A DNA stretch of 64,000 bases from Diphasiastrum complanatum (taxonomy: Eukaryota > Streptophyta > Lycopodiopsida > Lycopodiales > Lycopodiaceae): contig CM055113.1 in assembly GCA_029204225.1 (NCBI GenBank), positions 5,552,647 through 5,616,646 on the forward strand, written 5' to 3'. A program made the translations under genes and the position numbers. Below are positions 35,000-47,199 of the stretch, piece after piece (within the stretch, counting starts at the first letter, position 1; each line of letters starts with the position of its first letter). The notes under the pieces are model-generated. The model was not told where the DNA came from. It saw only the letters and a list, made by a program, of their open reading frames with translations, and did not search any database.

Positions 35000-37900
35000 A
35001 TGTTGACCAAGCACACTAAGCAATCTAGTCGTTCGCTAAACTCCTCTGGGAAGAACGTATGTGGAATGCGAACACAAGGACCTTTGAGCATTGCAGCCGA
35101 GCTGATCTGGTTTCTCATACTAGGTCGGGTCCTCTGTACTAACGCAGCGTATGCCCCTGTGAAAGTCAATGCCAAGCATGCCTATGCGACGATGCTTTAC
35201 ATGGGGACACCACATGATTACGAGTTCTTTGTCGCTGCTCGTGTGATGATGCAATCTCTTATTCGTTTGAAGGTGGATGCAGATTTGGTTGTGATTGTCT
35301 CGAAGGATGTTCCTCACCGGTGGATAAGCACATTGTAAGCATTCTTTCCAGATTTCTCATCGAGCATAGATTACCTTTATGTTTTGAAACTCGAGCCTAA
35401 ATTTTCTCGCATAAAATCAGTTCCATTATGGTATGTGGTCCAGTGGCTAAGGTGCATTCAAGGGGAAGTTACGAACAGGTGCCGTTTGCTTTTAGCAATT
35501 GAACTGTATTTTCGAATGGATAGCTTATAGATATCCAGTACTTTGTCTGTTTGTATTGGATTGCACATTAGATCATTGTGTTAGTCTTTCAAGTCTTGCT
35601 TATCCTTGCAGGGCTTTGTTTCTTATTAGATTAATTATCGTTTTAAAATTTCTGAAAAGCATGGTTGTTCGCAGGGCAGGAACTAAATCATACCTAATTA
35701 TGCTGTTTAACAGGAACAATGAAGGTGTGAGGGTTGTATCAGTTGAAAATATTCAAAATCCGTACAGAGATCAGGCTAACTTCGATATGAGATTCATGTT
35801 TACCTTGAACAAGATCTATGCATGGAGTCTTGTGGAGTATGAACGTGTGGTAATGCTGGATGCCGACAACCTTTTTTTGCAGAAAACTGATGAGCTGTTC
35901 CAATGTGGACAATTTTGTGCTGCTTTCATAAATCCCTGCATTTTCCACACTGGCCTCTTTGTCGTGCAGGTAAGATTCGTACTATGAAATCGTTTTAATT
36001 GTTTATTTTTTCTGATTGGCTGTTCCTTTGCAGTGCTGTTCTCAATTTTTCTGCATCTGGTGCTTTCATGCTTGCATCCGTTTGGAAACTTATATGTTTC
36101 CTGTTCAGCCTTCCAACGAGACGTTCCACGACTTACTTCATGAGATAGAAATACGTCGAAAAAATGAAGACGGAGCCGACCAAGGATTCTTGATGGCTTA
36201 CTTTGATGATTTGCTTGAAAGGCCTTTATTTCGCCCCCCAGGGAATGGAGCAAAGCTTAATGGATACTATCGGCTGCCTCTTGGATATCAAATGGATGCG
36301 TCATATTTTTGTAAGTCTATTGTTTCCATTTTCGATGTTTGATCTCACCATATTTTCAGGAAAACTAATTTGTTGCACATATATAGACATGTTGGTTCAG
36401 AGCTTTAAAACAAGTTTTAGTGCTCAAGACACGAACAAAAGTAGTTAGAATCGCTCAGCTCTGCCTCCAGTAGATTACCTTTTCAGTCATGTTGTTTCCT
36501 GCTGACAAGCAGAGATATTCTATCTTTGAGTCAAACCTTCTTCAGCTGACTCTAACGTTTTTAGGGCCTTTTAAGAAATTAAGAGAACTGATGAGATAAT
36601 TCAAACAGTATCGGATGCCAATAATGAGCCTGTGTGCGTTTTCTCCGACATGCTATAGTTGTCTCTATCTTCACGAATAATTGCAAACAGGTCCTCTGGA
36701 GGTGCTTCTCTTTTGCCACAATACGGCATCATAGAAAAGCATAGCCTGAATAATTTTGACTAACTAACCTGGTTTACTCGAGAGATCTGATAAAAAGCTT
36801 GGATCCTATCTTAAAGAGATCTAGCATGTGAAAGAAGACTCTACAACACCTGGGGATTATCTTGATTTAAAGCACAGTTTACACAAGGTATTTGATGTAC
36901 TTTGCTTCGTTCCGTAGAGTCTACAGTGGACAACAATAAAGCATGTCATATTGATTTTTTTTTCCCCAGTTGGTGGCTGTGATGTTTAATTCCCTGAAAG
37001 GCTTCTTGCACGTAATGGCTTCGGCCACTAGTGCCCTACTTCTATACCCCTGTAAAGATTAACAAGGATACGTCCTTTGAAACTTCTTTAAGCTATTTTC
37101 CTTCTCCATGGCAGTTATTAACCCCTGCAAGGCTCTGATATTGAACTTTTGTGGTTTGATGTGTACACTTGTGGCCTTTCTTCCTTTTTGACCAACAGAC
37201 AAAGAGATTGCTGATTTGTTCATACTGGGGCAGTTTATTAGTCTTAGGGGCCTGCCCCACTAACTGAAAAGTGCTAACCTGTAAGTGGGTGCAGGCCCCT
37301 TAACCTAGCCACGGTTTCTAGGGAGCCGCTCTCACGCGCACTCTCTGTATTTTGGCCGACCGCTAGAAATTCTCTTGGTCACAATCGCTGTGCTTGCAAG
37401 ATTTTTACTATGATTTGAGGAGTCTTTGTTCTTGCAACATCTTATTATGTTTGCAGTAAATGCGGTGCACTGTCTCTTATTGTGGATGCCTTTCCAGATT
37501 TGAGGCTGAGATGGAACGTTCCGTGTGGCCCAAACAGTGTCATAACATTCCCAAGTCTTCCTCGGTTGAAACCGTGGTACTGGTGGTCATGGCCAATTTT
37601 ACCCTTGGGACTTTCTTGGCATGAGCAACGAAGAACTACTATTGGGTACTGATCTTTCACTAACGCAATTGCATGTTCATTGTTGTGCTACTGAAGAGTC
37701 GTAAGCTTACTTGCACAAACGTGAACTTCAGTTAAAACTGAGAATGAAAATGGTTTTGAATTTGGTGTGGGTGATATTGGTTCAGCTGCAACATATTTTG
37801 TGATAAACAGGCTGTTGTGTCTTGCAGGTATGGAACTCAAACATCACTCTTGGCTATGGAAGGACTGTTCTATCTTGGAACCATGTTAATTGCAATAATT

Positions 37901-38404
37901 TTTCGGCGTCGCATTGTGCCATCAGAAAAGCTTCCCCTGTTCAGATCGTGTTTAGGTCGTAGTAATTGCCCTGAAAGGGCGTCTTACTTATACACAGTCA
38001 TTCTCAAGATGATACCAGTCCTGGTTATCACTGGATGTTTCCTGTTTCCATTTTTACTTGTTCCGGCAACTGTGCACCCGATAATGGGATGGGCTATTTT
38101 TTTGCAGGGCTCGGTCTCTCTGTTGATTGTCGTGATCAATTTTTTCCAGTTGCCACTCCTTGCTGGTATGACTCCTTGGTTGGGAATGGTTGGTGCATTT
38201 TCTGTTATGGCTTTCCCATTCTACAGCAATGGAATCATTCGTGTTTTGTCCATTGGCACTTACGCCTGTTTCCTCGCCCCCTTTTTATGGTGGGCCTTAA
38301 CAGAATTAATAGCAAATAGAGAGGTAACTATTGTCCGAGAACCTTTGATGGCCTGGACAAGTCCAAAAGCAGAGTCTCGATCTGAGCTTATTAAGCTCTG
38401 TTGA
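35000..38404 (+). CDS. IPUT1: Inositol phosphorylceramide glucuronosyltransferase (PGSIP6/IPUT1-like, GT8)
   Basis: Predicted exons are 35000-35334, 35714-35969, 36109-36310, 37498-37645 and 37828-38404. All introns are GT-AG and joins keep frame, giving 505 aa. The order is a hydrophobic N-terminal segment (about 33-46), GT8 core YATMLYMGTPHDYEFFVAAR, VVMLDADNLFL with metal-binding DAD at 161-163, HTGLFVVQ, DGADQGFL, LPLGYQMDAS and LKPWYWWSWP, then a C-terminus with several membrane helices ending SELIKLC. This matches Arabidopsis PGSIP6/IPUT1, which adds glucuronic acid to inositol phosphorylceramide in the Golgi, the first step to GIPC sphingolipids. The start at 35000 was chosen because it heads the signal-anchor region. 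ATG 35066 is an alternative. The gene lies inside the apparent inversion and is unbroken. Confidence 0.92.
37244..37304 (+). repeat. Intronic hairpin
   Basis: In intron 3 of the glycosyltransferase gene, TTAGGGGCCTGCCCCACT pairs with AGTGGGTGCAGGCCCCTTAA across a loop of about 20 nt, giving arms of about 20 bp with one or two mismatches. It may be a small foldback transposon remnant or a structured intron segment. Confidence 0.6.
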
Positions 38405-39642
38405 AAGGGTAGTGGACAATCCCTTCCGTATATTTATAGAATGGGGAAAGCAGTGACTTATGCTGTTCGAGAGTCGAGATACTGTCACGACCTTGGGCCT
38501 GTCGTTTTCCCCACTGCAGAATCTGAAGAGGGGTCAATCGTCAGGTTTTAATTCATTTATGCCAATGTATGGTTCAATGAAATTGACACATTCTTTGGTA
38601 AAATCAAGGTTTAAGAGGATGTGATACAGAATGCCTGTCACTTCAGCTTTTAGAGTTAGCCTTGCACATCTGTATGACTTATGTTTTCGTGAACATCGAT
38701 TCTATGAAAGACTTGCCCTGTACCTATTTGTAGCTTATTATAAATATGTGAAGGCACAAATTGCATAGTCTTTGGGATATCTATGACTCCTGAATAATTT
38801 GCATATCTTATTCTAAATGGGATTTTCCCAAAATCCATCAGAGTTACACCAAGATTCCAAATTCGTCAGAGTTTCCCAAAATATGGACTGCATAGCTGCA
38901 TCAGCTCTCTTGAAATTGAAAGATCATACACAGCAGAATGAACACAAGATAGAATAATGTTGCTATGCGCAATTAAATATAAGAACACGTAATTTACTGA
39001 CAACAAAAGGCATGTATATTAGTTCGTATGCACAGTACATATATCCGTGGATCCAATTCATGCCAAGATCTAAAACAGGGCACGTTTGATTACGTGGCAT
39101 GTACATGCCATATGGTTAAAATTGGCAGGTCGTGCGCAATGTATGCTGATTACCGTAATTACCGTATGCTGAGCACCAACAATCCCTTTCTCAATTCTAA
39201 CCATCCCCTATTTTAAGCTCTTTTAAGCCTAGCCAATAGTAACATGTTAATTTCAGCTAGTGCTACATTATCATAGCTTTCTATGATGTACACTTATTCA
39301 TCATCCAAGAGAAATTTCTATGATGTACACTTCCTCATCACCTAAGAAAAATTTCATCATTGCATGTACATGGCCACCTAGATGCAATCATATATACCAA
39401 TGTTTAAGAAAAATTTCATCATTGCATGTGCATGGCCACCTAGATGCAATCATATATACCAATGTCAGGTCTAGAATAATGCTTGATATAACAAAAGAGA
39501 CGTGCAATTTTTAATCCTATGGAGTCCAACTACAAGTCTTAGGCCATCAAATTCATGATGCATAGCATGAACCAAATGCTATGACATTTCTATTCATGGC
39601 ATCAACACCCTAAAGTAGGTGCAGATCACATGAGCAAAGGTA
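38405..39642. other. 3' UTR and downstream spacer of the glycosyltransferase gene
   Basis: The first few hundred bases should be 3' UTR. ATAAAT-type motifs occur near 38740 as possible poly(A) signals. The rest has no recognisable gene apart from the 62-bp tandem repeat listed separately. Confidence 0.45.
39343..39466 (+). repeat. 62-bp tandem duplication
   Basis: Two adjacent copies of a 62-bp unit starting AAGAAAAATTTCATCATTGC at 39343 and 39405, with only a couple of differences. A shorter, diverged match precedes them at about 39280-39342. Confidence 0.9.
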
Positions 39643-40011
39643 TGTTGACATTAACTTTCATGCATTTGTCTTTTCTCATTCATTCTTACGAAAGCTTTTT
39701 TGGGTTTCTACGTCCATTTTTGCATCTTGGTGGTGATATAATGAAATCTTGTGTGTAGAATGCCATTTTTCTTGTGTGTTTGGATCCACACGTGTGAGTT
39801 TCGTTGTTGTATGGGTGTTGTATGGACATGAACAATAAAATAAACAATTTTAAATGTTTATGACAAGTTTTTATTGAGTTTTCATCTTCTATATGTAGTA
39901 GATGCTTGATTTTTACATTTGTAATGATGCTAGATGCACTCTCCATATTAGCTAAAGATCAAAGGGCATAAATGGATCTTTGTGATCTATTTTTTAACAT
40001 GGTATCAGAGC
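39643..40011 (+). repeat. Probable LTR end with Met-tRNA primer-binding site
   Basis: A perfect TGGTATCAGAGC at 40000-40011 follows ...TTTTTTAACA, which fits the end of a 5' LTR. A TGTTGACATT at 39643 could be its start (357 bp). No gag or pol follows before 41828, and no second LTR was recognised, so this is a remnant or a non-coding derivative. Confidence 0.5.
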
Positions 40012-41828
40012 TTTGTTGTAGGCTATAAGTGGAGAAGAATCCATTTCTAGTGAGTGATTTTGGAGGTGTCATCAATTCTTTTCAAAATCAAGCATTTTCA
40101 AGTGTAGAATGAGGATTTTTGTAATCCAAAACTCAATTTAAGTCCAAATAATTGTAATAGGCTGATTTCCCTCCCAACTTGTTGGATTGTGGTGAGTTTT
40201 GGTGCATAGGAAAGGGTTTATATCATTCTTCAAGATTCTATATCAATTTTCTAGCTTTTACATGTAGAATATGTGTGATTTAATATATGAATTTTTGTGA
40301 AAACCCTAAAATTAATAGGATTCTTGATTTTCAAGTTTCTAGACTTTTCAAGAGTGTGTTTCAATCTTAGAGATTGCAAAAGTTCATGATATTGTAGGTT
40401 GCTCAAGTGTCATCAATTCTGTGTTGAATTTTGTCATGCCCATAACTGGTCTCGGGTAGCGTGTCCACGTTAGGGATCAGTGGACCAACAACCCGTAAGT
40501 TAATTGTGACTATAAGAGAATTGGAGCCCTAATGTGTATAAGGTCATAATCAATGGTCGTAGGCTTAAACTCATGATGGTGGATTTGTATGGGTCTATTA
40601 ATGAGTCATTGCGGAACTAGATGACGTGGCCTAGATTGACTGTAGAGGTGTCCAGTGAGGTGTCACAATGCACTACTAGTGGTGCATGGGCCTTGGAAGG
40701 TATAAGTATATTTACTGGGCTCTCACTAGTGTATGCTTGATAGCATGACTGGTAGCTATATGCTGCTGGTGTGATGCCTCATTCCTCTTTGTGATTGATC
40801 TATTGCTAGGGGGCTAGATCTCTAGGTTTGGTTGAGTTGATTTGTGATGATCAAGGATTGGAGCAACAGTGGCTTTCTAGTTGCTTTCTAGTTTTTCAGG
40901 AGTGATGACTCAGGCCTTTGGTCCTCTTACTACCTCAGTAGAAATCTGGTTCGGACGCCTTAAGGAAGGCCAAGTAGATCTGGGGAGCAAGATAAGAACA
41001 CAACTATGGAGGTTTTTTTCGGTGAAGCTCACTCGCCATGGTAGTGTTTGTGAAGGCAAGAAATTGGATTCCTGATAGGCACACTGCTGAGTAGAGTAGC
41101 TCGATTCTACCTCTGCCGATGCACAAGATGATGTTCTTAGACCCATCTTGCCCTATTTTCAAGAAAATTACAAAAAAAGGACCCGTTTGTTGAAAGTCTT
41201 AACGAGATTGGATTGCAGAAATGCTTCAGGCTTGCAATAGCGTTTCAGAAATATCACAGTAGCTCAATAAAAGTTACAACCGATTGTTCTAGCAGAGAAT
41301 GACTTATTTCAACATTAGATCAGCGCGTTTTGAGCAGGTTCTCATTTCCAGAAAGCCACCAACCGCGTTCCACAAGGCCACCAGTAGCGTCAGTCCTGGC
41401 CTGGCTCTTCCAGCGGCTCTTTCCAGCTAGATCTTGGCGGCTAACCAACGATTTTAGAGCCTCTGTCCAGAGCTGCAAGTAATGAGTCATCGTTAGAAAC
41501 TGAGGGAGCTCGACTGCCTGTGGCATTGAGGAGACATTCCAAAGCATCAACCAGGCTGAACTGGCCAAAGGGCGGATTGATGGCAGCAATGGGCAGTTCA
41601 CGATTTCCAGCCAGCGCATTTCAAGCCAGCATAGCCACGCACGACCCTGCCTACAGCCTGCCCCACATCAGAAGGTTACTGTACCAGCGATGGAGTTCTG
41701 TCATCAGCATTTTCAGTCGTTTTTCAGCTGATCCATAGCCTGCTGTGGCCCTGCCTGCCACAAATTCCAGACCTGCAAGAAGATCCAATAAGTAGGGGTA
41801 TGAATCTACAACATCTGAAGAGGGAGTA
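40012..41828. other. Spacer without recognisable gene
   Basis: It includes possible leader DNA after the primer site. GC content rises after about 40440. Open frames at 41320-41908 on both strands show no known domain. Confidence 0.4.
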
Positions 41829-41959
41829 TCTTGTAAAGCTGACTCGGGTGCACCTAGCGTGCACCTGTAAGGCTCTAAGGGGTAACGTTCCCTAAGGTCC
41901 CAGAGCAAGTTAGAACGTCAAGGATTGAGCCTCCGACCTGTGGTGAGCCAGTCAAGTAG
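41829..41959 (+). repeat. Extra copy of the first ~130 bp of the adjacent LTR
   Basis: TCTTGTAAAGCTGACTCGGG through GTCAAGTAG repeats the start of the LTR that begins at 41960, with several differences. It is either a tandem duplication of the LTR end or the stub of an older LTR. Confidence 0.8.
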
Positions 41960-42893
41960 TGTTGTAAAGCTGACTCGGGTGCACCCAGCGTGCCCTGTAA
42001 GACTCAAAGGGGTGACACTCCCTAAGGTCCCAGAGCAAATTAGAACGTCAAGGACTGAGCCTCCGACCTGTGGTGAGTCAGTCAAGTAGTCACAAAGTCA
42101 TGAGCTAGCTCTGGAGCTCGAGTCATGGCCTAGTCAGGAAAGCAGGTTGATTCGGCCGCCGGGACGGCTCCCGGGACCCATGTCCGGGAGCCAGACTGAT
42201 TCTGCCAGGCTTGCCAGGCTTAATCAGCAAAATAAAAACTAAGTCCTAAAAAGCGTGCTTTACCAGAAAGCACTATGTTTCAAACCAGAGGGGGTGCGCC
42301 GAATCACAGCAGAACTATAGGGGGAGTCCGGCAGACAGAAACTTGGGCAGTTCAACCAGCGCCAGGAATCCAGTCGCCAGGTCTCAGCTCCCTCTACCAG
42401 CACGAGCCAGGCACAATGCCCAGCACGTGTTGGTGGCCCCGAGACCGGTCAGTCTATGTATGAATGTAACCTCTTCCAAATCTAATAAAGTTGATCCTTG
42501 GGGATGATTACCATTTCGGTTTCGCCTCCGGGACTGGTCCAAGTGGAAGGACCCTTACTACAACCTTTTTGCGTCGCTGGCGCCTAAGGGTCCCTGTCAT
42601 CGACATGGGGCTTGCCGCTATGCCATTTGGTCAGTTTGGCGACCACTATGCCTTGGGTTTCATGTGTGGCTTGTCTTTGCCTTTGGTTACCTTTTGGGGA
42701 CGGATTCTGAGTTGGCTTTCGGGTTGGTTGGGATTCCAGTTTTCTTAAGTCTGAATGGTTAAGCTTGTTACGTTTCTGAGTTGGCTTTTACGTAAGTGCA
42801 TGATGGATGAATGTTAGACTTAAGCGCGTGTTGGGGAAACCGCTCAAGTCCCAGCGCCCTTTGAGGCGCCGGCGCAACATGTGGTATCAGAGC
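41960..42893 (+). repeat. LTR of gag-protease element (5' LTR) with PBS
   Basis: The 920-bp LTR starts TGTTGTAAAGC (41960) and ends GCGCAACA (42879), with TGTTG/CAACA inverted termini. TGGTATCAGAGC, the initiator Met-tRNA primer site, is at 42882-42893. It is the inverted, near-identical partner of 22910-23821. A leader and the gag N-terminus follow. Confidence 0.92.
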
Positions 42894-43792
42894 CGACTAG
42901 CCGGTCAGCTACGCAAGTCTCACAGGGATGGCCACGTTTTGGGATTTGTCAGGACAACCGTTGCGCAAGGTGCTGCCCACAGTGTAAGCACGGGTGCGTC
43001 CACGGTCGGGGTGGTTGGCAGAACGGGGGACTTGATGAGTCAAAGTGCTGCCCTCGAGGTGTAAGCACGGTCAGTTCTCGCGGTTCAGGCCTGGCGCTGT
43101 CTGCACGTAGGACGGATGAGGCAAAGTGCTGCCTAGGTAGGTGAAAGCACGGTCAGTTCTCGCGGTTCAGGCCTGGTGCTGTCTGCACGTAGGACGGATG
43201 AGGCAAAGTGCTGCCTAGGTAGGTGAAAGCACGGTCTGTACCTTGTGGGGTGCGGGGCGACATATTCGAACTGTACGGGTTAACCATTGATACAGAGATG
43301 CTGCTCGAATTCTGGTGTAAAGCACGGGTGGTTAACTGCCGGTGCGGGATAGCTGCCGATCGTTTAGCTATAAGGGCTATCGACCAAAAAGTGGTGGGGC
43401 GTGACTGAGGCAATGTGCTGCTTAATGGTGAAAGCACGGATGGTTGGATGGATGTTTCCCCGTGGGCTAATTCTGTGATAGATTTGTGTGGGCGCGGCTA
43501 GGCAAAGGTCCTACGTCCGGTCTCAGGGGGGTTTGTGGCTTGAGAGGGATCCTCTGTGTTTGCTTTGGTTGGTATGTTCCGTTTGTCGTGTGCTTGCTTG
43601 GACACAAATGACCTGGTTCCTACTTGGCTCTCAGGTGATGTGGGCGTGCTAAGTTTGAGGAAGGGATATTTTCATTGAAGCTGATTGAATAAAGAAGAAA
43701 AGAGAGCTGTGGGGCCCGGCTGACAGAAGGGAGAGCTTCAAATATAAAAAGGATTGAGGCGATAATCTGTTGGAAGTACACCTCTGACTATA
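42894..43792 (+). other. Leader of the gag-protease element with repeated stem-loops
   Basis: A non-coding leader of about 900 bp. An 82-bp unit repeats (anchors at 43065, 43147 and 43229). The motif GTGCT-(13 to 15 nt)-AGCAC occurs at about 42970, 43045, 43126, 43208 and 43415, so five short hairpins can form. The last part (43405-43720) is also found at 62093-62390 before the other gag copy. Confidence 0.75.
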
Positions 43793-44211
43793 ATGGAGGA
43801 CCATTTTGAAGAGTTACGAGCACTGACGGACGGAGAAGAGCTGACTCGAGAATACAGCTCTCGCATGCATCGAGATGGCACCAGGTCCAAGTCGAGAAAG
43901 AAAGAGCGTATGCACTCCATAGTGGCGCCCCTCCATGAAGAGATGGGTGGCCCTTCTGAACCTACACCAAGAGATGAACCCTTGCCAGAGGCGCAACAGG
44001 ACCTCTTTGAAGTGAAGATGCGGCAATACTTATCAAGCGCAATGACGGCTATGCTTAGCGAGGTGAAGAAGGATAGAGAAACCGAAAGGAAAGAATGGCA
44101 AACATCCTTGCGAGCCATGAATCTTACTCAAATTAACCTTGCTAGAGAAATGAGAGACGGGCTAACACAACTCGAAGCCAGGTTTGAAGAGTTGGAAGCA
44201 ACTAGGGAGAA
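43793..44211 (+). pseudogene. Gag N-terminal part of the gag-protease element
   Basis: It starts MEDHFEELRALTDGEELTRE and continues through KMRQYLSSAMTAMLSEVKKDR to LTQLEARFEELEATRE, a charged, probably coiled-coil region. At 44211 the gag stops and Copia gag sequence begins. The missing continuation (ending in NV.APP...) is at 25983 on the minus strand. The related copy at 62432-63360 is continuous across this point, which shows where the break lies. Confidence 0.85.
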
Positions 44212-45240
44212 GGCCTGAAGCAATCAAAGCCAAACCAGAAACCAACACAACACAAAGAACAGTCGAATCCGCGGATGAAGAAGAAGCTGTTTTGCAGATA
44301 CTGCAAGCGAAACAACCACAAAATTCAAGACTGCCGGATATTGCAAGCAAAGAACAACAGGAAGGGGCAGTCGAATCAAGTGGTAAATGCAATTGCAAAA
44401 GCTCCATAGCCTATTCAAGAAGCAGATCATGATGCTTTCATGACCAACCATCAAGGAGCATCTGGTAACAGTTCTTGGTTCCTAGATTCTGGAGTGACTC
44501 AGCACATGACCAGCCTCATTGGCTGTTTCGAGTCCTATACACTTTACAATACCAAGAAATATGTTCACCTTGGCGACAATAGCACACAAGCTACTAAAGG
44601 TGAAGGTAGTGTAAGATTAAGCTTTGCAAATGATCAGTCTAAGCTACTTTCTAAAGTCCTATATGTAGCAAATTTATCTACGAATCTGCCCTCTGTAAGC
44701 AGAATCACAGATCTAGGACATAGAGTAGAATTCAAATGTGATCAGTGCAAAGTAGTTGATAGGACAGGCAAGATCCTAGCACTCAAAAAGAGACATGGAT
44801 ACTCACATAAATTAAGTCATTGATTTTCTGCCTCTAGTCAGATGCTCAGTACTTTTATTCATGCAAATAAAAGTTTTCTTTGGCATTATAGACTTGGTCA
44901 CTTGAATCATGCTGTTGTACAACAAATGTCTAGACAATCTATTGTTCTTGATCTCGACTATCCTCGTGATAAAGTCGAGTACATTGCTACTTCTCAATCT
45001 ATTAAGGAAGCGTTTTGGTTGAGAAATTTACTGTCAGACAGTAATCTGTATCAGTACAACCCTATAATTTCATTCAGTGATAATCAAAGTGCTATTGCCT
45101 TATTGGCCAACCTAGATTTCACTCTAGGAGTAAGCACATTAAAATCAAATATCACTACATCAGGGGCAAGGTTCTCAAAAAGGAGGTGGGCTTAACGTAC
45201 TGCAGAACGCAGGACATGGTTGCAGGTATTTGTCAAAACA
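44212..45240 (+). pseudogene. Copia C-half with internal deletion (zinc knuckle, protease, RNase H end)
   Basis: The order is a basic segment and zinc knuckle CRYCKRNNHKIQDC (about 44285-44340), a protease region SSWFLDSGVTQHMTSL (DSG intact, 44468-44516), pre-integrase LYVANLSTNLPSVSRI and FLWHYRLGHLNHAVV. It then jumps at about 44960 straight to RNase H (VEYIATSQSIKEAFWLRNLL, FSDNQSAIALL). Integrase and RT are deleted. Stops at 44410 and 44822 and a frameshift near 45120 add damage. Its gag N-terminus lies at 25984-26481 on the other strand. Confidence 0.85.
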
Positions 45241-47199
45241 ATACTTGATCATATATTTATGTTCACCGACTAGGTTAAGTGCACCAAATAACCTTAGTAA
45301 CTAGGCTTACACAATAGATTCATACAAGATTAATCGTGCACATATGAGAATAATCTCACTATGACCCAGTACATAAACACATTTTTATTTGACAGATTCC
45401 TCCAGAACCTACATATGTTACTCACATATCTCACTGAGGTCTTGTAACTCAGCTACAAAATATTTTCTATTTCTTGTGAGTAAATAACATATTCGGGAAA
45501 TCTCTGAGATGAATAAAATTCACCCTCGGCAGTTTTCCAATCCCACTTACTTCTAATTACATAATTCTCTCACCGATTAACCCCTCTTTGATCCTAGTAC
45601 TTAAACTAAGATTAGGTTGATCCAATATAGAACTCTCAAACTTAAATTCTGATGAAACTTACTCCTCTTCCAATAAAAATGGAATTAGTAACCTTTGACC
45701 TTTTACTGTACTACTTATAGATAATGATTCAAATTCCAAACTTGTTCCAGTTCCAGATTGTCCACACAATCCCTAGAGAATTTCTCATATTCGAAAAGTT
45801 TCAATTAGGCATCTTACTCTGAATCTATCCGAAATTTTTTTCAAATCAATCTCATTTCTATACCTAGTTGGTTCTCTTCCGAAAGCTATGCAACCAACAG
45901 ATTCCCAAATAGAATTTTATTCCACCACTTCACCCCTCCTTTTAAAGAAATTATAAATTTCCATAAAAGTTAATTGGAAAGATGATATATGAAAATATCT
46001 AAATCCTAGAAAAGTCAATAATAAGTGCTTCCACTAAAGGATTCACCTTATTACAAACAAGACTTCTCCTTCAAATATTTTCACTATGAGTGATAGAAAC
46101 TATTATTCCATTGAAATCCATTTATGCAATAGAGATATTCTAGGTCTAAGATATTGAAACATTTTAACTTTAGAATTTATCTGAATTCCAAGTCTATTCA
46201 CACAAGTAGTAATTTATATGACATAATAGTCTTTCAGAAGGATAACTGCATGCTGGAAAGAATCATATAAATCAGTCTGATATCCTATGTTTGAGAAATT
46301 ACTAAGAAGTAAAGGATTAATTAAGAAAGCGAGAAATAGATTTGAGGGCCTCTGATTTTTTAAATAATGAGATACCAGATTGGGAGCTAGATTAAACCTC
46401 AAATTTTTTTAAAATATCCCACATTTTATCGAATGGTTTTCTTCTTTCCCATATCGCGACTAGGTACTAAACACACCATTGATTATCAGATCTTACAGTC
46501 CTAGAATTTCCTTTCTAAAATTACCGACGTCCCATACCATCAGCTTTTCCTTCTAGAAAATCCTTAACCGCCTTATCTGATATTCTAGAGATCCACTGAT
46601 CATCTAGCTATCCTATAATCCATATAGGATATTATCACTTTTTCCCAAACACTGGAGAATCCATTTATTTGGATGACTAACAAGCCTATCAGATGGATAC
46701 CCATAATCTACATCCGATTATGTGACTTAGACAGAAGAATTAACATGGTTCAGTATTACATCCTGATCCTTTATGATTAATGATAAGCTTCAAACCCCTA
46801 CTGATGCATCAAACCTAGGGACAAGCTTCCGTCAACTAACAGATCCGATGTAATCCATGTATCAGATTCCACTTCTAACCCTCACACTTGACATCCAAAA
46901 CTGCGGATAACTCAATGGTTACAAAGATATCAGTTACAAATTCAACTGAATGGATTCTAACCAGGAAATTAATAACCAATATTAAGCAATTATTTACAGG
47001 GATTACCAAAATCCTAACTGCGAAATACATTTCTCGATCACACTTACTACCTCTGATGTCCACTCTTCTTCGCTCCTTAGAATTTGCAGTTCTTTAAAAA
47101 TCTTTCAGCTAAGGTACCCGGAAGATGTAATGACATTAGTAAATGCTTTTAAAAAAAATTTAATTATTATAGGAAAAAGTCCAAAACAATTTCATTTCT
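45241..47199. other. AT-rich region without recognisable gene
   Basis: Stops are frequent in all frames and no domain is recognisable. It could hold the missing Copia 3' LTR or decayed Gypsy gag-RT, but I found no alignment to support either. Confidence 0.4.

Noticed and set aside
22910-42879. A giant inverted-repeat-bounded transposon with the IPUT1-like gene as cargo
   Set aside because: The inverted ends are ordinary LTRs of one gag element, and the Gypsy and Copia halves fit together if the segment is inverted, so an inversion explains the arrangement without a new mobile unit.
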